In this document: positions 24,701-36,800 of the stretch, one piece after another
How positions within the stretch are numbered: position 1 is the first letter of the stretch
Layout of the letters: each line of letters starts with the position of its first letter
Assembly: GCA_964019135.1 (NCBI GenBank)
Contig: OZ025256.1
Span: 1,674,001-1,738,000 of the forward strand
From: Arenicola marina
Taxonomy: Eukaryota; Annelida; Polychaeta; Arenicolidae
Direction: 5' to 3'
Length of the DNA: 64,000 nucleotides
Made by a program: the position numbers and the translations under genes
Notes under the pieces: generated by a model
The model's input: the letters and a program-made list of their open reading frames with translations, nothing else
What the model was told of the DNA's origin: nothing
Databases searched by the model: none

Positions 24701-25254
24701 TGGCCAGAACTGCGAATATCGACCCGCAACATAAGCGGCAGCGAAGATTTTACGCTTGCGATATTCCTTGTCTCTACAAGATCATATGGTCACTTTTCGA
24801 AGGGTCTCTCAGAATTGCTGTAAAGATTGAGCGATCAGCCCGCCTGCAACCTACGGTGCATGGTGAGAGGGGTACAAGCTAGGCATCGCTGTAATCGCCC
24901 TCCTCTTTAAGTGGCCGTGCGGGCGTGGCCATGACAACACCAGTCAATTAAATCGATGGCTGGCTGGAGACGGCGATGGCTTCCGGCCGTTCGTTAAATG
25001 TGCGACAATTATTTCTCGTTTGAATCCATTACTGTAATCTATTCAAACATCATTTAGAAAGCACAACCGCATATTTGGACAAAGCAGTAAATAACGAGGT
25101 CATTTACAGTTACAGTTCTGGCATGTCCTGAACAAAACTTGTCGCTAAACTGATAACCTAGCAAATTGTTTGACTTTGTACCCTCACCTGCATGAGTTAT
25201 AGTCAGGGCATCTAGCAGACAAACCATAATGAGCCACGTGCTGGCGGTCCCCAT
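21582..25254 (-). CDS. Gene B: secreted single F5/8C-domain paralogue (three exons)
   Basis: Exons are at 25188-25254 (67 nt), 24021-24283 (263 nt) and 21582-21738 (157 nt). All are open, with GT/AG sites and the same phases as gene A. The product is a signal peptide plus one F5/8C domain of about 140 residues. No EGF or second-domain exon is recognisable on the minus strand below 21582. Within 0.8 kb of exon 3 lies the block (20643-20775) that in A and C follows exon 6, so the EGF and second-domain exons seem to have been deleted as a unit. Exon 3 still ends with a phase-1 donor, so a downstream exon would be needed. If not spliced, the frame stops after five codons. It may be a functional short form or a truncated relic; I see no inactivating mutation. 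Confidence 0.7.
22233..22260. repeat. 28-bp near-perfect palindrome
   Basis: Arms TAAGACGAAAATC and GATTTTCGTCTTA are exact reverse complements with only GA between them. Confidence 0.7.
22261..24020. other. Gene B intron 2, remainder
   Basis: Apart from the fold-back at 22592-22738 I see only short open frames and a T-rich stretch near 23330. No exon recognised. Confidence 0.4.
22592..22738. repeat. Fold-back hairpin in gene B intron 2
   Basis: Arms GTGGCTGACCGTAACTGATG and (inverted) GGGGCTGACCGTACCTGATG enclose a second, inner pair GGCGGGATGT / ACCTCCCGCC. The whole 147 bp can fold into one imperfect hairpin. Confidence 0.55.
24021..24283 (-). CDS. Gene B exon 2: first half of F5/8C domain
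   Basis: 263 nt, acceptor TGCAG and donor ATG|GTAAGT. It contains MTGVTCTASS, CDKAFDGSEATGNEW, GVGEWIQLNLPVTHVLVGVD and QNRDLRLFFSDNS, nearly identical to gene A exon 2. Confidence 0.86.
25188..25254 (-). CDS. Gene B exon 1: signal peptide
   Basis: 67 nt encoding MGTASTWLIMVCLLDALTIT plus HA, with donor CAG|GTGAGG. It is hydrophobic and the same length as the other copies, but is the most divergent in sequence and in its 5' flank. Confidence 0.78.
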
Positions 25255-25908
25255 CCCTCCCCTGAGTCCTCGCAGCCTTCCCATGGACGTTACATAGGCT
25301 AATGGCCCCGCCTCATAGTGCGTCGCTTTGGGTGATGGCTATCATGTTTTGGAAACATCACCCCTGGGCAAAAACTTATCAATCCGCAGTCAAAGGCAAA
25401 TACGATGTCTGAATAGAAACTGATTTATTGATTACCTCGCCGCTATGAACATGTAAAAATCAGGAAGTTGTATTGAACAAATATATGGTTGGAAGTTGGC
25501 TGGTTCGTATCACCACAATAGACAGGCGGGAACGAAATAACGAATAATGCAGCAGGTCTCAGTCCGCCCGCGACTTTTGTGGTAAGGTAAACAACGTTGT
25601 CTTTCTATTGTGAAAAACAGATGCATGTCAACCGCCGTGATACGTTAATAAGTGATGGCACATGTCATTGTTTGTCCCGAGTAAGTGCATCCAACACTCC
25701 CGCATTGATCCTAGCGTTTCTGGGCTTTGTTGAGTAAGCTTTAATAAGTGCACAACAAGATATCTTAAATAACCAACGGCGGGGAACCACAATTCCACAG
25801 TACAATTCCAGTTGATCACTTTTTTAGGCACCGCCGCCCCCGGCCCCGAACCCCGCCTGATTTCCCACTGGGTGTGGAGTAGCGGTCACATTAGGAAGCA
25901 GCCAGACG

Positions 25909-26500
25909 GGGCGTATTTGATTATGCGCGCGGAGTACCTCGATCACGACGTCTTGTAAATCAAACAGTGAGAATCGTGCCCCGAGCGTTGCGTCACGTGA
26001 TCAATTTCACCGCGCCGCGTGCTCTCGGTTTCGAGCAGGGGCACAAGGATTTCCAACATGGCGTCAAAGGAGACGAGCTCGCAACCGTATCTTGTACATG
26101 CTAGTTTAACGAGAGATCGTAAGTTTACGGGCAACGAAAGTAAGCATCATACTAATATTATTAATAATACTAATTTTATACCCCAATATTATTGGGGCCG
26201 TTATTATTGCGGCCATCTTCGTGCAATTTAATTTCTAGCAATATTATTAAAAAACATGTTTGCCATACATTTATGATAAACATTTTTCGTTTCTCTTCGG
26301 GCAGGCAATTCATTTTTTTCATTTTACGAGCAAAAGTTCGAAATCTTAGTGAAATGACATCCACATAATAACTCCTTCGTCGGCCATGTTGCTGTCGGAC
26401 AACGCGGATTTCACGTTTGAATATCCGACACACGGGACTTTAAAAGCGCATGCGCAAAAAAATCGCGCCGGGCAGGCGAAGTGCATAATCAAATACGCCC
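25909..26500. mobile_element. DNA transposon-like element with 18-bp terminal inverted repeats
   Basis: GGGCGTATTTGATTATGC at the left end is exactly inverted at 26483-26500, and ACG flanks both ends as a 3-bp duplication. It sits between the divergent starts of genes B and C. Inside are two divergently oriented ATGs in good context (ACATGGCGTC at 26058 plus, ACATGGCCGA near 26384 minus). Confidence 0.65.
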
Positions 26501-27322
26501 ACGGTGTAGACCTTGCCACTGCCACATAATGGCATTAACGCCTTGCCAGTAGCAATGCTCAAAATGTAGCTGTTGCAGGCGACACAGAATCAAATTTCTT
26601 GTGCACCCAGCGGGTCAATGGTCCGACGAAAATTCGAAAAACGTCCCACAACGCAGCAGACACGTAGTAAACATTCAGTCTAGTATTAAAACTGTGCCTT
26701 CGGTGAGAAAAAAATGCGCATATGATAAATTATGTAGAAGCGTATTCCTAGACTCGTGAAAACGTCCGCTCCCGACTTCTCACCATTTGGTAACATTCAT
26801 AACAACACGCCAGTTTTCATTAGTTATGACAAATGGATAAAGGATTTTTTTTAAGGAATATGGGCTAGAAAATATTACAAAACTAATTAGTAATGCGAAT
26901 TACTAATTCGCAATTGCAAAATGAAAAATGATATAAAATGACCGCTCCACGCTACCGTACATTTCAGAGTATTCAGCCACATGTTTTCGCTCATAATGAC
27001 AAGACGGTGAGACATCTGGATATTTTGACATGGATTACATTTCACAGAACCGTCCGACCCTAATCGCCCCTATTCACCCATTGCAATTCACCAGCGTCAC
27101 TGAAAGTATTTCAAGGATTTAAAATATACCATTCAATAAAAAGAAAATATTTTGTATTATTGTGCAGGTACAGCAGGCGGATAAACACCCAAATATAGCT
27201 CACAAAGAAGGGTCGCTAAGTACAGAAACAGTCGTATATAGGCCTATATAGTTCTCTCAGGGCGGCGCTACAGTGATCAATCTTATGGCCTATATAATAG
27301 TTGAATCTAGTCTTGTTAACGT
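26501..27322. other. Intergenic region between divergent genes B and C
   Basis: AT-rich with no coding signal. It probably contains regulatory sequence for gene C, but I cannot name sites. Confidence 0.35.
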
Positions 27323-27490
27323 GTGTCTGCTCGGGCACAATTAAGCGAGCGGACAGACTGTGTATTATTTAGTATGTCATTCATAGCTATTGATGCATAT
27401 AGCTCCTGTGTCTGCCCGGGCACATCGAAGCGGGCCGACAGACTTTGTATTATTTAGTACTTCATTCATAGCTATTGATGCATAGCTAAA
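27323..27490. repeat. 85-bp tandem duplication
   Basis: GTGTCTGCTCGGGCAC through TTCATAGCTATTGATGCATA occurs twice, starting at 27323 and 27408, with a few differences. Confidence 0.75.
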
Positions 27491-27580
27491 GTTCAGCATG
27501 TGATCAATATATACCTTCGGTGACAATATATATCAATTCTATTTAATAACCTTTCTCATGTCGCGTGTCCCTTTGCGCGA

Positions 27581-27669
27581 TGGCTTCACTCTCCCTTCCT
27601 TCTCCCATTGACGCGATATAACCAAAAGCGGTTAAAGCGTCCTGAATATACAACCAACCAAGCAACCAA
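27581..27669 (+). mobile_element. 5'-truncated SINE just upstream of gene C
   Basis: Matches the 3' part of the SINEs at 44745 and 56617 (TCTCCCATTGACGCGATAT, GGTTAAAGCGTCCTGAATA) and ends in CCAACCAA repeats. CCCTTTGCGCGA flanks it on both sides (27569-27580 and 27670-27681), a 12-bp target-site duplication. Confidence 0.85.
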
Positions 27670-27687
27670 CCCTTTGCGCGAAGGCGA

Positions 27688-27755
27688 GAAGTCACTACAG
27701 TCCCTGCGAGTGCTGTCAGCAGACCGTGCGAGTGCTGTCAGCAGACCGTGAAGGG
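27688..27755 (+). promoter_or_regulatory. Gene C conserved 5' leader with 22-bp duplication
   Basis: GAAGTCACTACAGTCC begins a leader shared with genes A and D up to the ATG. In gene C a 22-bp segment (27705-27726) is repeated directly at 27727-27748. The SINE target-site duplication ends seven bases upstream. Confidence 0.6.
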
Positions 27756-27822
27756 ATGGGGACAGCCATACTGTTGTTCACCGCGGGTTATCTCCTGCAA
27801 ACCCTGACTGCGACTGAAGCAG
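27756..27822 (+). CDS. Gene C exon 1: signal peptide
   Basis: 67 nt encoding MGTAILLFTAGYLLQTLTAT plus EA. It is hydrophobic, with phase-1 donor CAG|GTAAGA. Confidence 0.85.
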
Positions 27823-30800
27823 GTAAGAGTACACCGAAAGTACGAGGACGTGCCGGTATCTACTTTCAACCAGGTATAATGATGGTATCCACTGTCACCT
27901 AGGTGTAATGGCGCTGTGCACCGTCACTCATTGTAATGATGGTGTCTGTCGTCACTCAGTGTAATAGCGGAGTCTACCGTTACCCAAGTGTAATGGAGGT
28001 GTCTAACGTAACTCATACGTAATGATGGTGTCTACTATCACACACATGTAACGGTTTGTTGACAATCAGTTAAAAGAGGCACAACTGTTACACGCTTGAC
28101 CTCTTTAAATCTATTGCACTTTTCAATGTTCCATAAACATGTATAGCCCAGGGCACACTTGGCATAATCATACGTTTTTAAAATGATATATTCTGTAATT
28201 TGTTGTATTACCAACCTCTTCTCTACGTCTAATAAGTTTATTCTGTCTTTAATTTAAATCCTGAAAGCCTGTGGGCTATCTAGAATAATGTATCATAATA
28301 AGAATAATGTATTAACGGACAGTGCCATCGCGGGTAGAAGCTGGCGAAAAACAGAGAGCGAGGTCCCTATTTATACAATAAGCAGATATTGAGAATATTT
28401 TAGTTTTGTTTGTTGTAATTGGTCGATTAAATAACTCTTCATTACATGTATTAGGCGACAGACTTCGTAGAATTTGTGGCAGGGGTTTCAACTGCCACGC
28501 ACCACAGCACCATACACTATTCATTGTGGTGTTTAGGGGTTTGTTTTATCCACCCTCGTAAAAAGTATCTTTCACTAAATCGATTTTGGTAGCTTTTTGA
28601 AACGATATTCCCAGTTACATCAAGAATGAGAAAAAAGGACGTTTGACTACCATTGCATTTCTTTCCGGTTGAGCATTGATTGAGAAAAGGCTGCCTAGGC
28701 TACTACAGTAAGTATGGTAATTGACACACTACGCTGTGGCTTTATAATGTCAATTGCGGTCGGCAGGTTCCATTATCAAGATGACCGGGGTGACCTGCAC
28801 CGCATCTCACCCGAATTCAAACTATGCCTGTTACAAGGCCTTCGACGGGTCGGAGACTGCGGGCAACGAGTGGGTCTCCTTTGGTGGCGGGGTGGGGGAG
28901 TGGATCCAGCTTAACCTCCCCGTCACCCAAGTATTGGTAGGGATTGACGTCATGCAGCGCTGCTCTTATCTTGAACAGAACCGTGAGCTGAAGGTGCTCT
29001 TCTCGGACGATTCGTACCAAACGGTGAGTAACTCACGGACAATAATAGAACGATCCACACTGCCACCTGACTCATTAAGCCCCGCCTACGCTTGAATTTT
29101 TTTGCTATAATCGTGAGTATGAAATTGACAATCATAGCTGATGGTAGGTACAAGTGAGAAGTACTCATCTATGAAACTGATAAGAGGGCGACATGCTTCT
29201 TTGTTTTTCCGACATACCGCACGTGGGAGACCTTTTTCCCCACGTGTTTCGAAAAAAAACACAGTAACATCAGTGAATGCTTGACAATCTGGATCGGTCT
29301 ATTATCTATTAGAGGAGAATGGGGTCTTGTGAGTCTAGACCCCTCCCTCCCTTTCGGAAGCAATGCTTTTCCATTGATAATTAGTGTGCGCCATATAAGA
29401 TGTAGACCCCCACCTCATTTTAAATTTGTACAACATGTAAACCTATTACTCGACTGCCTGTTTGAATGCCCCCCTCACCCTTCCCCACACACACCCTTTA
29501 TTTCTCCAGTTCCTCCGCGCCTGCGTTTGTCTTGCCATATGCCACTCTATAAGAGTTTGATGTCCTTTCTAACCGGAAAGAGCATCAGATTCCCAAAGGC
29601 GCTGTACAATCAGTCTCGTGTCGCACTCTCCACGCACAGATTCTGCTTGCGGACACAGGGGGCGTCAACTCCTTTGACTGCGCTCCTGGGACCGACTACC
29701 AGACGTTCAGCCTGCGTCCCGTGGTGACAGACTTGATCAAGATTACTATTATCAGCGTGTATTCCCAGTACAACAACGGCATCCGGGAACTGAAGCTGTG
29801 GGGACGGCCGGGTATGTGTATCAGTGATTATGTAGTTACTGTACGATCTCTGAATGTATACAACAGGCCCGGGAACTGCGAGGGTGTGGTGGCCAGGAGA
29901 GCGGTTTGAGATCGGGGTGTCTGTTCGGGATAGATACAGGTGGCAGGGGGATCGGGGTGTCTGATCGGGATAGATACAGGTGGCAGGGGGATCGGGGAGT
30001 CTGATCGGGATAGATACAGGTGGCAGGGGGATCGGGTGTCTGATTGGGATAGATACAGGTGGCAGGGGGATCGGGGTGTATGATCGGGATAGATACAGGC
30101 GGCAGGGGGATCGGGTGTCTGATCGGGATAGATACAGTTGGCAGGGGGATCAGGGTGTCTGTTCGGGATAGATACAGGTGGCAGAGGGATCTGGGTGTCT
30201 GATCGGGATAGATGCAGGTGGCAGGGGGACCGGGTGTCTGATTGGGATAGATACAGGTGGCAGGGGGATCGGGTGTCTGATCGGGATAGATACAGGTGGC
30301 AGGGGGATCGGGTGTCTGATTGGGATAGATACAGGTGGCAGGGGGATCGGGTGTCTGATTGGGATAGATACAGGTGGCAGGGGGATCGGGTGTCTGATTG
30401 GGATAGATACAGGTGGCAGGGGGATCGGGGTGTCTGATCGGGATAGATACAGGGGGCAGGGGGATCGGGGAGTCTGATCGGGATAGATACAGGTGGCAGG
30501 GGGATCGGGTGTCTGATCGGGATAGATACAGTTGGCAGGGGGATCGGGGTGTCTGTTCGAGATAGATACAGGTGGCAGAGGGATCGGGGTGTCTGATCGG
30601 GATAGATACAGGTGGCAGGGGGATCAGGGTGTCTGATCGGGATAGATACAGGTGACAGGGGGATCGGGGAGTCTGATGGGGATAGATACAGTTGGCAGGG
30701 GGATCGGGGTGTCTGATCGGGATAGATGCAGGTGGCAGGGGGATCGGGGTGTCTGATCGGGATAGATACAGGTGGCAGGGGGATCGGGGTGTCTGATCGG

Positions 30801-33800
30801 GATAGATACAGGTGGCAGGGGGATCGGGGTGTCCGATCGGGATAGATACAGTTGCCAGGGGGATCGGGGTGTATGATCGGGATAGATACAGGTGGCAGGG
30901 GGATCTGGGTGTCTGATCGGGATAGATACAGGTGGCAGGGGGATCAGGGTGTCTGATCGGGATAGATACAGGTGACAGGGGGATCGGGGTGTCCGATCGG
31001 GATAGATACAGTTGCCAGGGGGATCGGGGTGTATGATCGGGATAGATACAGGTGGCAGGGGGATCTGGGTGTCTGATCGGGATAGATACAGGTGGCAGGG
31101 GGATCAGGGTGTCTGATCGGGATAGATACAGTTGGCAGGGGGATCGGGGTGTCTGATGGGGATAGATACAGGTGGCAGGGGGATCAGGGTGTCTGATTGG
31201 GATAGATACAGGTGGCAGGGGGTCGGGGTGTCTGATCGGGATAGTTACAGGTGTCAGGGGGATCGGGGTGTCTGATGGGGATAGATACAGGCGGCAGGGG
31301 GGTCGAGGTGTCTGATCGAGATAGATACAGGTGGCAGGGGGATCGCGGGGTCTGATGGGGATAGATACAGGCGGCAGGGGGGTCGAGGTGTCTGATCGAG
31401 ATAGATACAGGTGGCAGGGGGATCGGGGTGTCTGATCGAGATAGATACAGGTGGCAGGGGGATCGGGGTGTCTGATCGGGATAGATACAGGTGGCAGGGG
31501 GATAGATACAGGTGGCAGAGGGATCGCGGGGTCTGATGGGGATAGATACAGGTGGCAGGGGGATTGGAGTGTCTGATCGGGATAGATACAGTTGGCAGGG
31601 GGATCGGGGTGTATGATCGGGATAGATACAGGTGGCAGGGGGATCGGGTGTCTGATCGGGATAGATACAGGTGGCAGGGGGATCGGGGTGTCTGATCGGG
31701 ATAGATACAGGTGGCAGGGGGATCGGGGTGTCTGATCGGGATAGATACAGGTGGCAGGGGGATTGGGGTGTCTGATCGGGATAGATACAGGTGGCAGGGG
31801 GATCGGGGTGTCTGATCGGGATAGATACAGGTGGCAGGGGGATCGGGGTGTCTGATTGGGATAGATACAGGTGGCAGGGGGATCGGGGTGTCTGATCGGG
31901 ATAGATACAGGTGGCAGGGGGATCGGGGTGTCTGATGGGGATAGATACAGGTGGCAGGGGGATCGGGGTGTCTGATCGGGATAGATACAAGTGGCAGGGG
32001 GATCGGGGTGTCTGACCGGGATAGATACAGGTGACAGGGGGATCGCGGTGTCTGATCGGGATAGATACAGGTGGCAGGGGGATGGGGGTGTCTGATCGGG
32101 ATAGATACAGGTGGCAGGGGGGATCGGGTGTCTGATCGGGATAGATACAGGTGGCAGGGGGATCGGGGTGTCTGATCGGGATAGATACAGGTGGCAGGGG
32201 GATCGGGGTGTCTGATCCGGATAGATACAGGTGGCAGGGGGATTGGGGTGTCTGATCGGGATAGATACAGGTGGCAGGGGGATCGGGGTGTCTGATCGGG
32301 ATAGATACAGGTGGCAGGGGGATCGGGGTGTCTGATTGGGATAGATATAGGTGGCAGGGGGATCTGGGTGTCTGATCGGGATAGATACAGGTGGCAGGGG
32401 GATCGGGGTGTCTGATCGGGATAGATACAGGTGACAGGGGGATCGCGGTGTCTGATCGGGATAGATACAGGTGGCAGGGGGATGGGGGTGTCTGATCGGG
32501 ATAGATACAGGTGGCAGGGGGGATCGGGGTGTCTGATCGGGATAGATACAGGTGGCAGGGGGATCGCGGGGTCTGATGGGGATAGATACAGGTGGCAGGG
32601 GGATCAGGGTGTCTGATCGGGATAGATACAGGTGGCAGGGGGATCGGGGTGTCTGATCGGGATAGATAGAGTTGGCAGGGGGATCGGGGTGTCTGATCGG
32701 GATAGATACAGGTGGCAGGGGGATCTGGGTGTCTGATCGGGATAGATACAGGTGGCAGGGGGATCGGGGTGTCTGATCGGGATAGATACAGGTGGCAGGG
32801 GGATCTGGGTGTCTGATCGGGATAGATACAGGTGGCAGGGGGATCGCGGTGTCTGATCGGGATAGATACAGGTGGCAGGGGGATCGGGGTGTCTGATCGG
32901 GATAGATACAGGTGGCAGGGATATCGGGGTGTCTGATCGGGAGAGGTACCGGTGGCAGGGGGATCGGGGTGTCTGATCGGGATAGATACGGGTGGCAGGG
33001 GGATCGGGGTGTCTGATCGGGATAGATACAGGTGGCAGGGGGATCGCGGTGTCTGATCAGGATAGATACAGGTGTCAGGGGGATCTGGGTGTCTGATCGG
33101 GATAGATACAGGTGGCAGGGGGATCGCGGTGTCTGATCGGGATAGATACAGGTGGCAGGGGGATCTGGGTGTCTGATCGGGATAGATACAGGTGGCAGGG
33201 ATATCGGGGTGTCTGATCGGGAGAGGTACCGGTGGCAGGGGGATCGGAGTGTCTGATCGGGATAGATACGGGTGGCAGGGGGATCGGGGTGTCTGATCGG
33301 GATAGATACAGGTGGCAGGGGGATCGCGGTGTCTGATCAGGATAGATACAGGTGTCAGGGGGATCTGGGTGTCTGATCGGAATAGATACAGGTGGCAGGG
33401 GGATCGGGGTGTATGATCGGGATAGATACAGGTGGCAGGGGGATCGGGGTGTCTGATCGGGATAGATACACGTGGTAGGGGGATTGGGGTGTCTGATCGG
33501 GATAGATACAGGTGGCAGTGGGATTGGGGTGTCTGATCGGGATAGATACACGTGGCAGGGGGATTGGGGTGTCTGATCGGGATAGATACAGGTGGCAGTG
33601 GGATTGGGGTGTCTGATCGGGATAGATACACGTGGCAGGGGGATTGGGGTGTCTGATCGGGATAGATACAGGTGGCAGGGGGATCGGGGTGTCTGATCGG
33701 GATAGATACAGGTGACAGGGGGATCGGGGTGTCAGATGGGGATAGATACAGGTGGCAGTGGGATTGGGGTGTCTGATCGGGATAGATACTGGTGGCAGGG

Positions 33801-36800
33801 GGATTGGGGTGTCTGATCGGGATAGATACAGGTGGCAGGGGGATTGGGGTGTCTGATGGGGATAGATACAGGTGGCAGGGGGATCGGGGTGTCTGATCGG
33901 GATAGATACTGGTGGCAGGGGGATTGGGGTGTCTGATCGGGATAGATACAGGTGGCAGGGGGATTGGGGTGTCCGATGGGGATAGATACAGGTGGCAGTG
34001 GGATTGGGGTGTCTGATCGGGATAGATACACGTGGCAGGGGGATTAAGGTGTCTGATCGGGATAGATACAGGTGGCAGTGGGATTGGGGTGTCTGATCGG
34101 GATAGATACACGTGGCAGGGGGATTGGGGTGTCTGATCGGGATAGATACAGGTGACAGGGGGATCGGGGAGTCTGATCGGGATAGATACAGGTGACAGGG
34201 GGATCGGGGTGTCTGATGGGGATAGATACAGGTGGCGGTGGGATTGGGGTGTCTGATCGGGATAGATACTGGTGGCAGGGGGATTGGGGTGTCTGATCGG
34301 GATAGATACAGGTGGCAGGGGGATTGGAGTGTCTGATCGGGATAGATACAGGTGGCAGGGGGATCGGGGTGTCTGATCGGGATAGATGCAGGTTGCAGGG
34401 TGATCGGGGTGTCTGATCGAGATGGATACAGGTGACAGGGGGATCGGGGTGTCTGATGGGGATAGATACAGGTGGCAGGGGGATCGGGGTGTCTGATCGG
34501 GATAGATACAGGTGGCAGTGGGATTGGGGTGTCTGATCGGGATAGATACAGGTGGCAGTGGGATTGGGGTGTCTGATCGGGATAGATACAGGTGGCAGGG
34601 TGATCGGGGTGTCTGATCGAGATGAATACAGGTGACCGATGGTCTTCCCATACGTCGTTGGCGGAGTTTGATCTCGGCATACATTGCTCTCATGCGTAAC
34701 TATCCTCCTGGTTTAATTGACAGCCGGTCTGTGTAACCCCAACCCCTGTCACCATGGAGGCACGTGCTCTGTGGTGGAACAGGCGCGCTGTGCATGCCGG
34801 GAAGACTTCTATGGGGAGACATGTGAGCAAGGTAGGGACAAAGTTTTCATTTGATATGGTTTGAAAGTATAATTCCTATCAACTAAAGCAAGTTGCATAA
34901 TGTGGGGGGTTGTTAATTGCGGCTAATATCATGTTACTGTGCCATGCGTCACCAGACTGGCAATATACGTTGTTGAGTTGTTTGTTAGTTTTGAAAAATA
35001 TATAATATGCATTTACGCACATGCAGAACTAACACAATTCTGATTTAAATAACGCCATACCAAAGAAAAATAGCTGTTTAAACCAAATGATATTAATATT
35101 TGATCATTCACACATAACAAAGAATCGCTGAACGACAATGTAAGAATGAAAAGCAACAAAATAGTGAAATTTGATAAATGACATATGGTCTGCTACCCGT
35201 TGCGTTGCCGATTCCTGCGCTCCTCATGGCTGTCCGCGAAATAACGCCGTGACCCGCGTGTCATGAGTGGTGGCGCCCAGACGCCCTGACATAACGAATA
35301 GTCCGCCTCCTTTCTCACAGCCAGCGACCGATAATCCGGGTAATGAGTAGTGACTTCAAAATCTCAGCGGCGTTGACGATTCGCCCTTCTCTCCCGACGT
35401 ACAGCTCTCTACGTGGAGGAATTGGCGTCTTCAGCGACCTGCTCAGCCTCGTCGCAAGAAGTCTCTTACTTGGGGTGTAAGCGGATGTTGGACGGTGACC
35501 TGAGCTGGAACGCGGACTGGGCCTCTTACTCTGGCGGTGTCGGTCAGTGGGTCCAAGTGAACTTTCCTGACGACATCACGGTCACAGAGGTCGATCTGAT
35601 GAACCGCTGTCAAGACGAGGCTCAAAACAGCGCGGTGCAGTTTGAGATGGCCGGCGACTACGTATCGGAGGTACTTGGTGTGCTGAAATGGCATCTAAAC
35701 GAAAGTAACTGCCCCCTCCCCCCCCCCCCTCCCCCCAGCTCAAAAGTGGCAGTTTATGCCCCAGTGGGGTATCTCAAGGTAATTGAATTCTGGAGACGTG
35801 CCGCTTTTTCGTGCATTTTGGTACGCTAATGGGTCCTAAATTATGCATGTTTGGTACCTGCATGGATCTAATTTGACGGGCAGTCGGGAAAAAGTCGCTG
35901 ATTTTGCATTTATTACTCATTGACCGTAGACAGATCTAATTAACAATAACGTCATATCATTATAGCCATTGTTCGTTTTTTGATACCTGGAAAAATCGTC
36001 AACAGTCTGACCTACATCACCTGTTTACCTTAAGTGACGCAAGGTCAAAGGAGGCAGGATCAAGAAATGGAAATGTCTGCTCCATCATTCAACTTGTTAC
36101 TTTCCTTCCGTTCCAACCATACCATATATATATATATATATCTATATACCATATATATATATATATCGCCGTATTTCCTGACTTGCGAGGTACCCTATGT
36201 CTATATTATATGCTTGTGAGGTACCCTTTCCTGTGAGGTACTACCTCGCAAGAAAACATTGCTATAACTCGATTTTCGGGTGATATTTTGCGGCTTGGGA
36301 AGAATATATTTCTGTCATGTGCCAATTAGTTTCACATCAGGCAGTAATGAACAGTTTGGATTAATTACCCAAAGTGCCAGGGTCTAATATCAAGAGGTAC
36401 CTCACAAGTAAACCGGAAGAATATATATATATGGAAAAAAAGTGTACAAATTATATATACCGCTAGAGGGCGCGTCGAATTTGTATAGGACCGCTATGGA
36501 TTCATTTTTTTTCCCGAAGTTTATGTCGTTTTAGTTTTTAAAATCAGAAGGCGACCGAGACCTCCAAAGGGAAGACAATTATAATATGAAGTCATATTTG
36601 CGTATTCGTGGCGGGTTTATTTAAAATCCCCACTTGGCATCTTCAGATCGTTGCGTTGCTTTGTAGTGGAGCAGATAAGGGTGTTTTTTTCAGCGGAATC
36701 GTTCACATTGTGAGACAAGCACCAAATTTGGCATAGACGTTCCCCTGCGACTAGTTATCCAAAAAAGCCCGTTAGCCACTTAAAAATCCAAAATGGCGGT

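Noticed and set aside
31184-34693. 1169-codon minus-strand open frame
   Set aside because: It is wholly made of a stop-free 40-bp minisatellite in an intron; peptide words simply repeat every 40 residues and match no domain. Listed as a finding only for testing.
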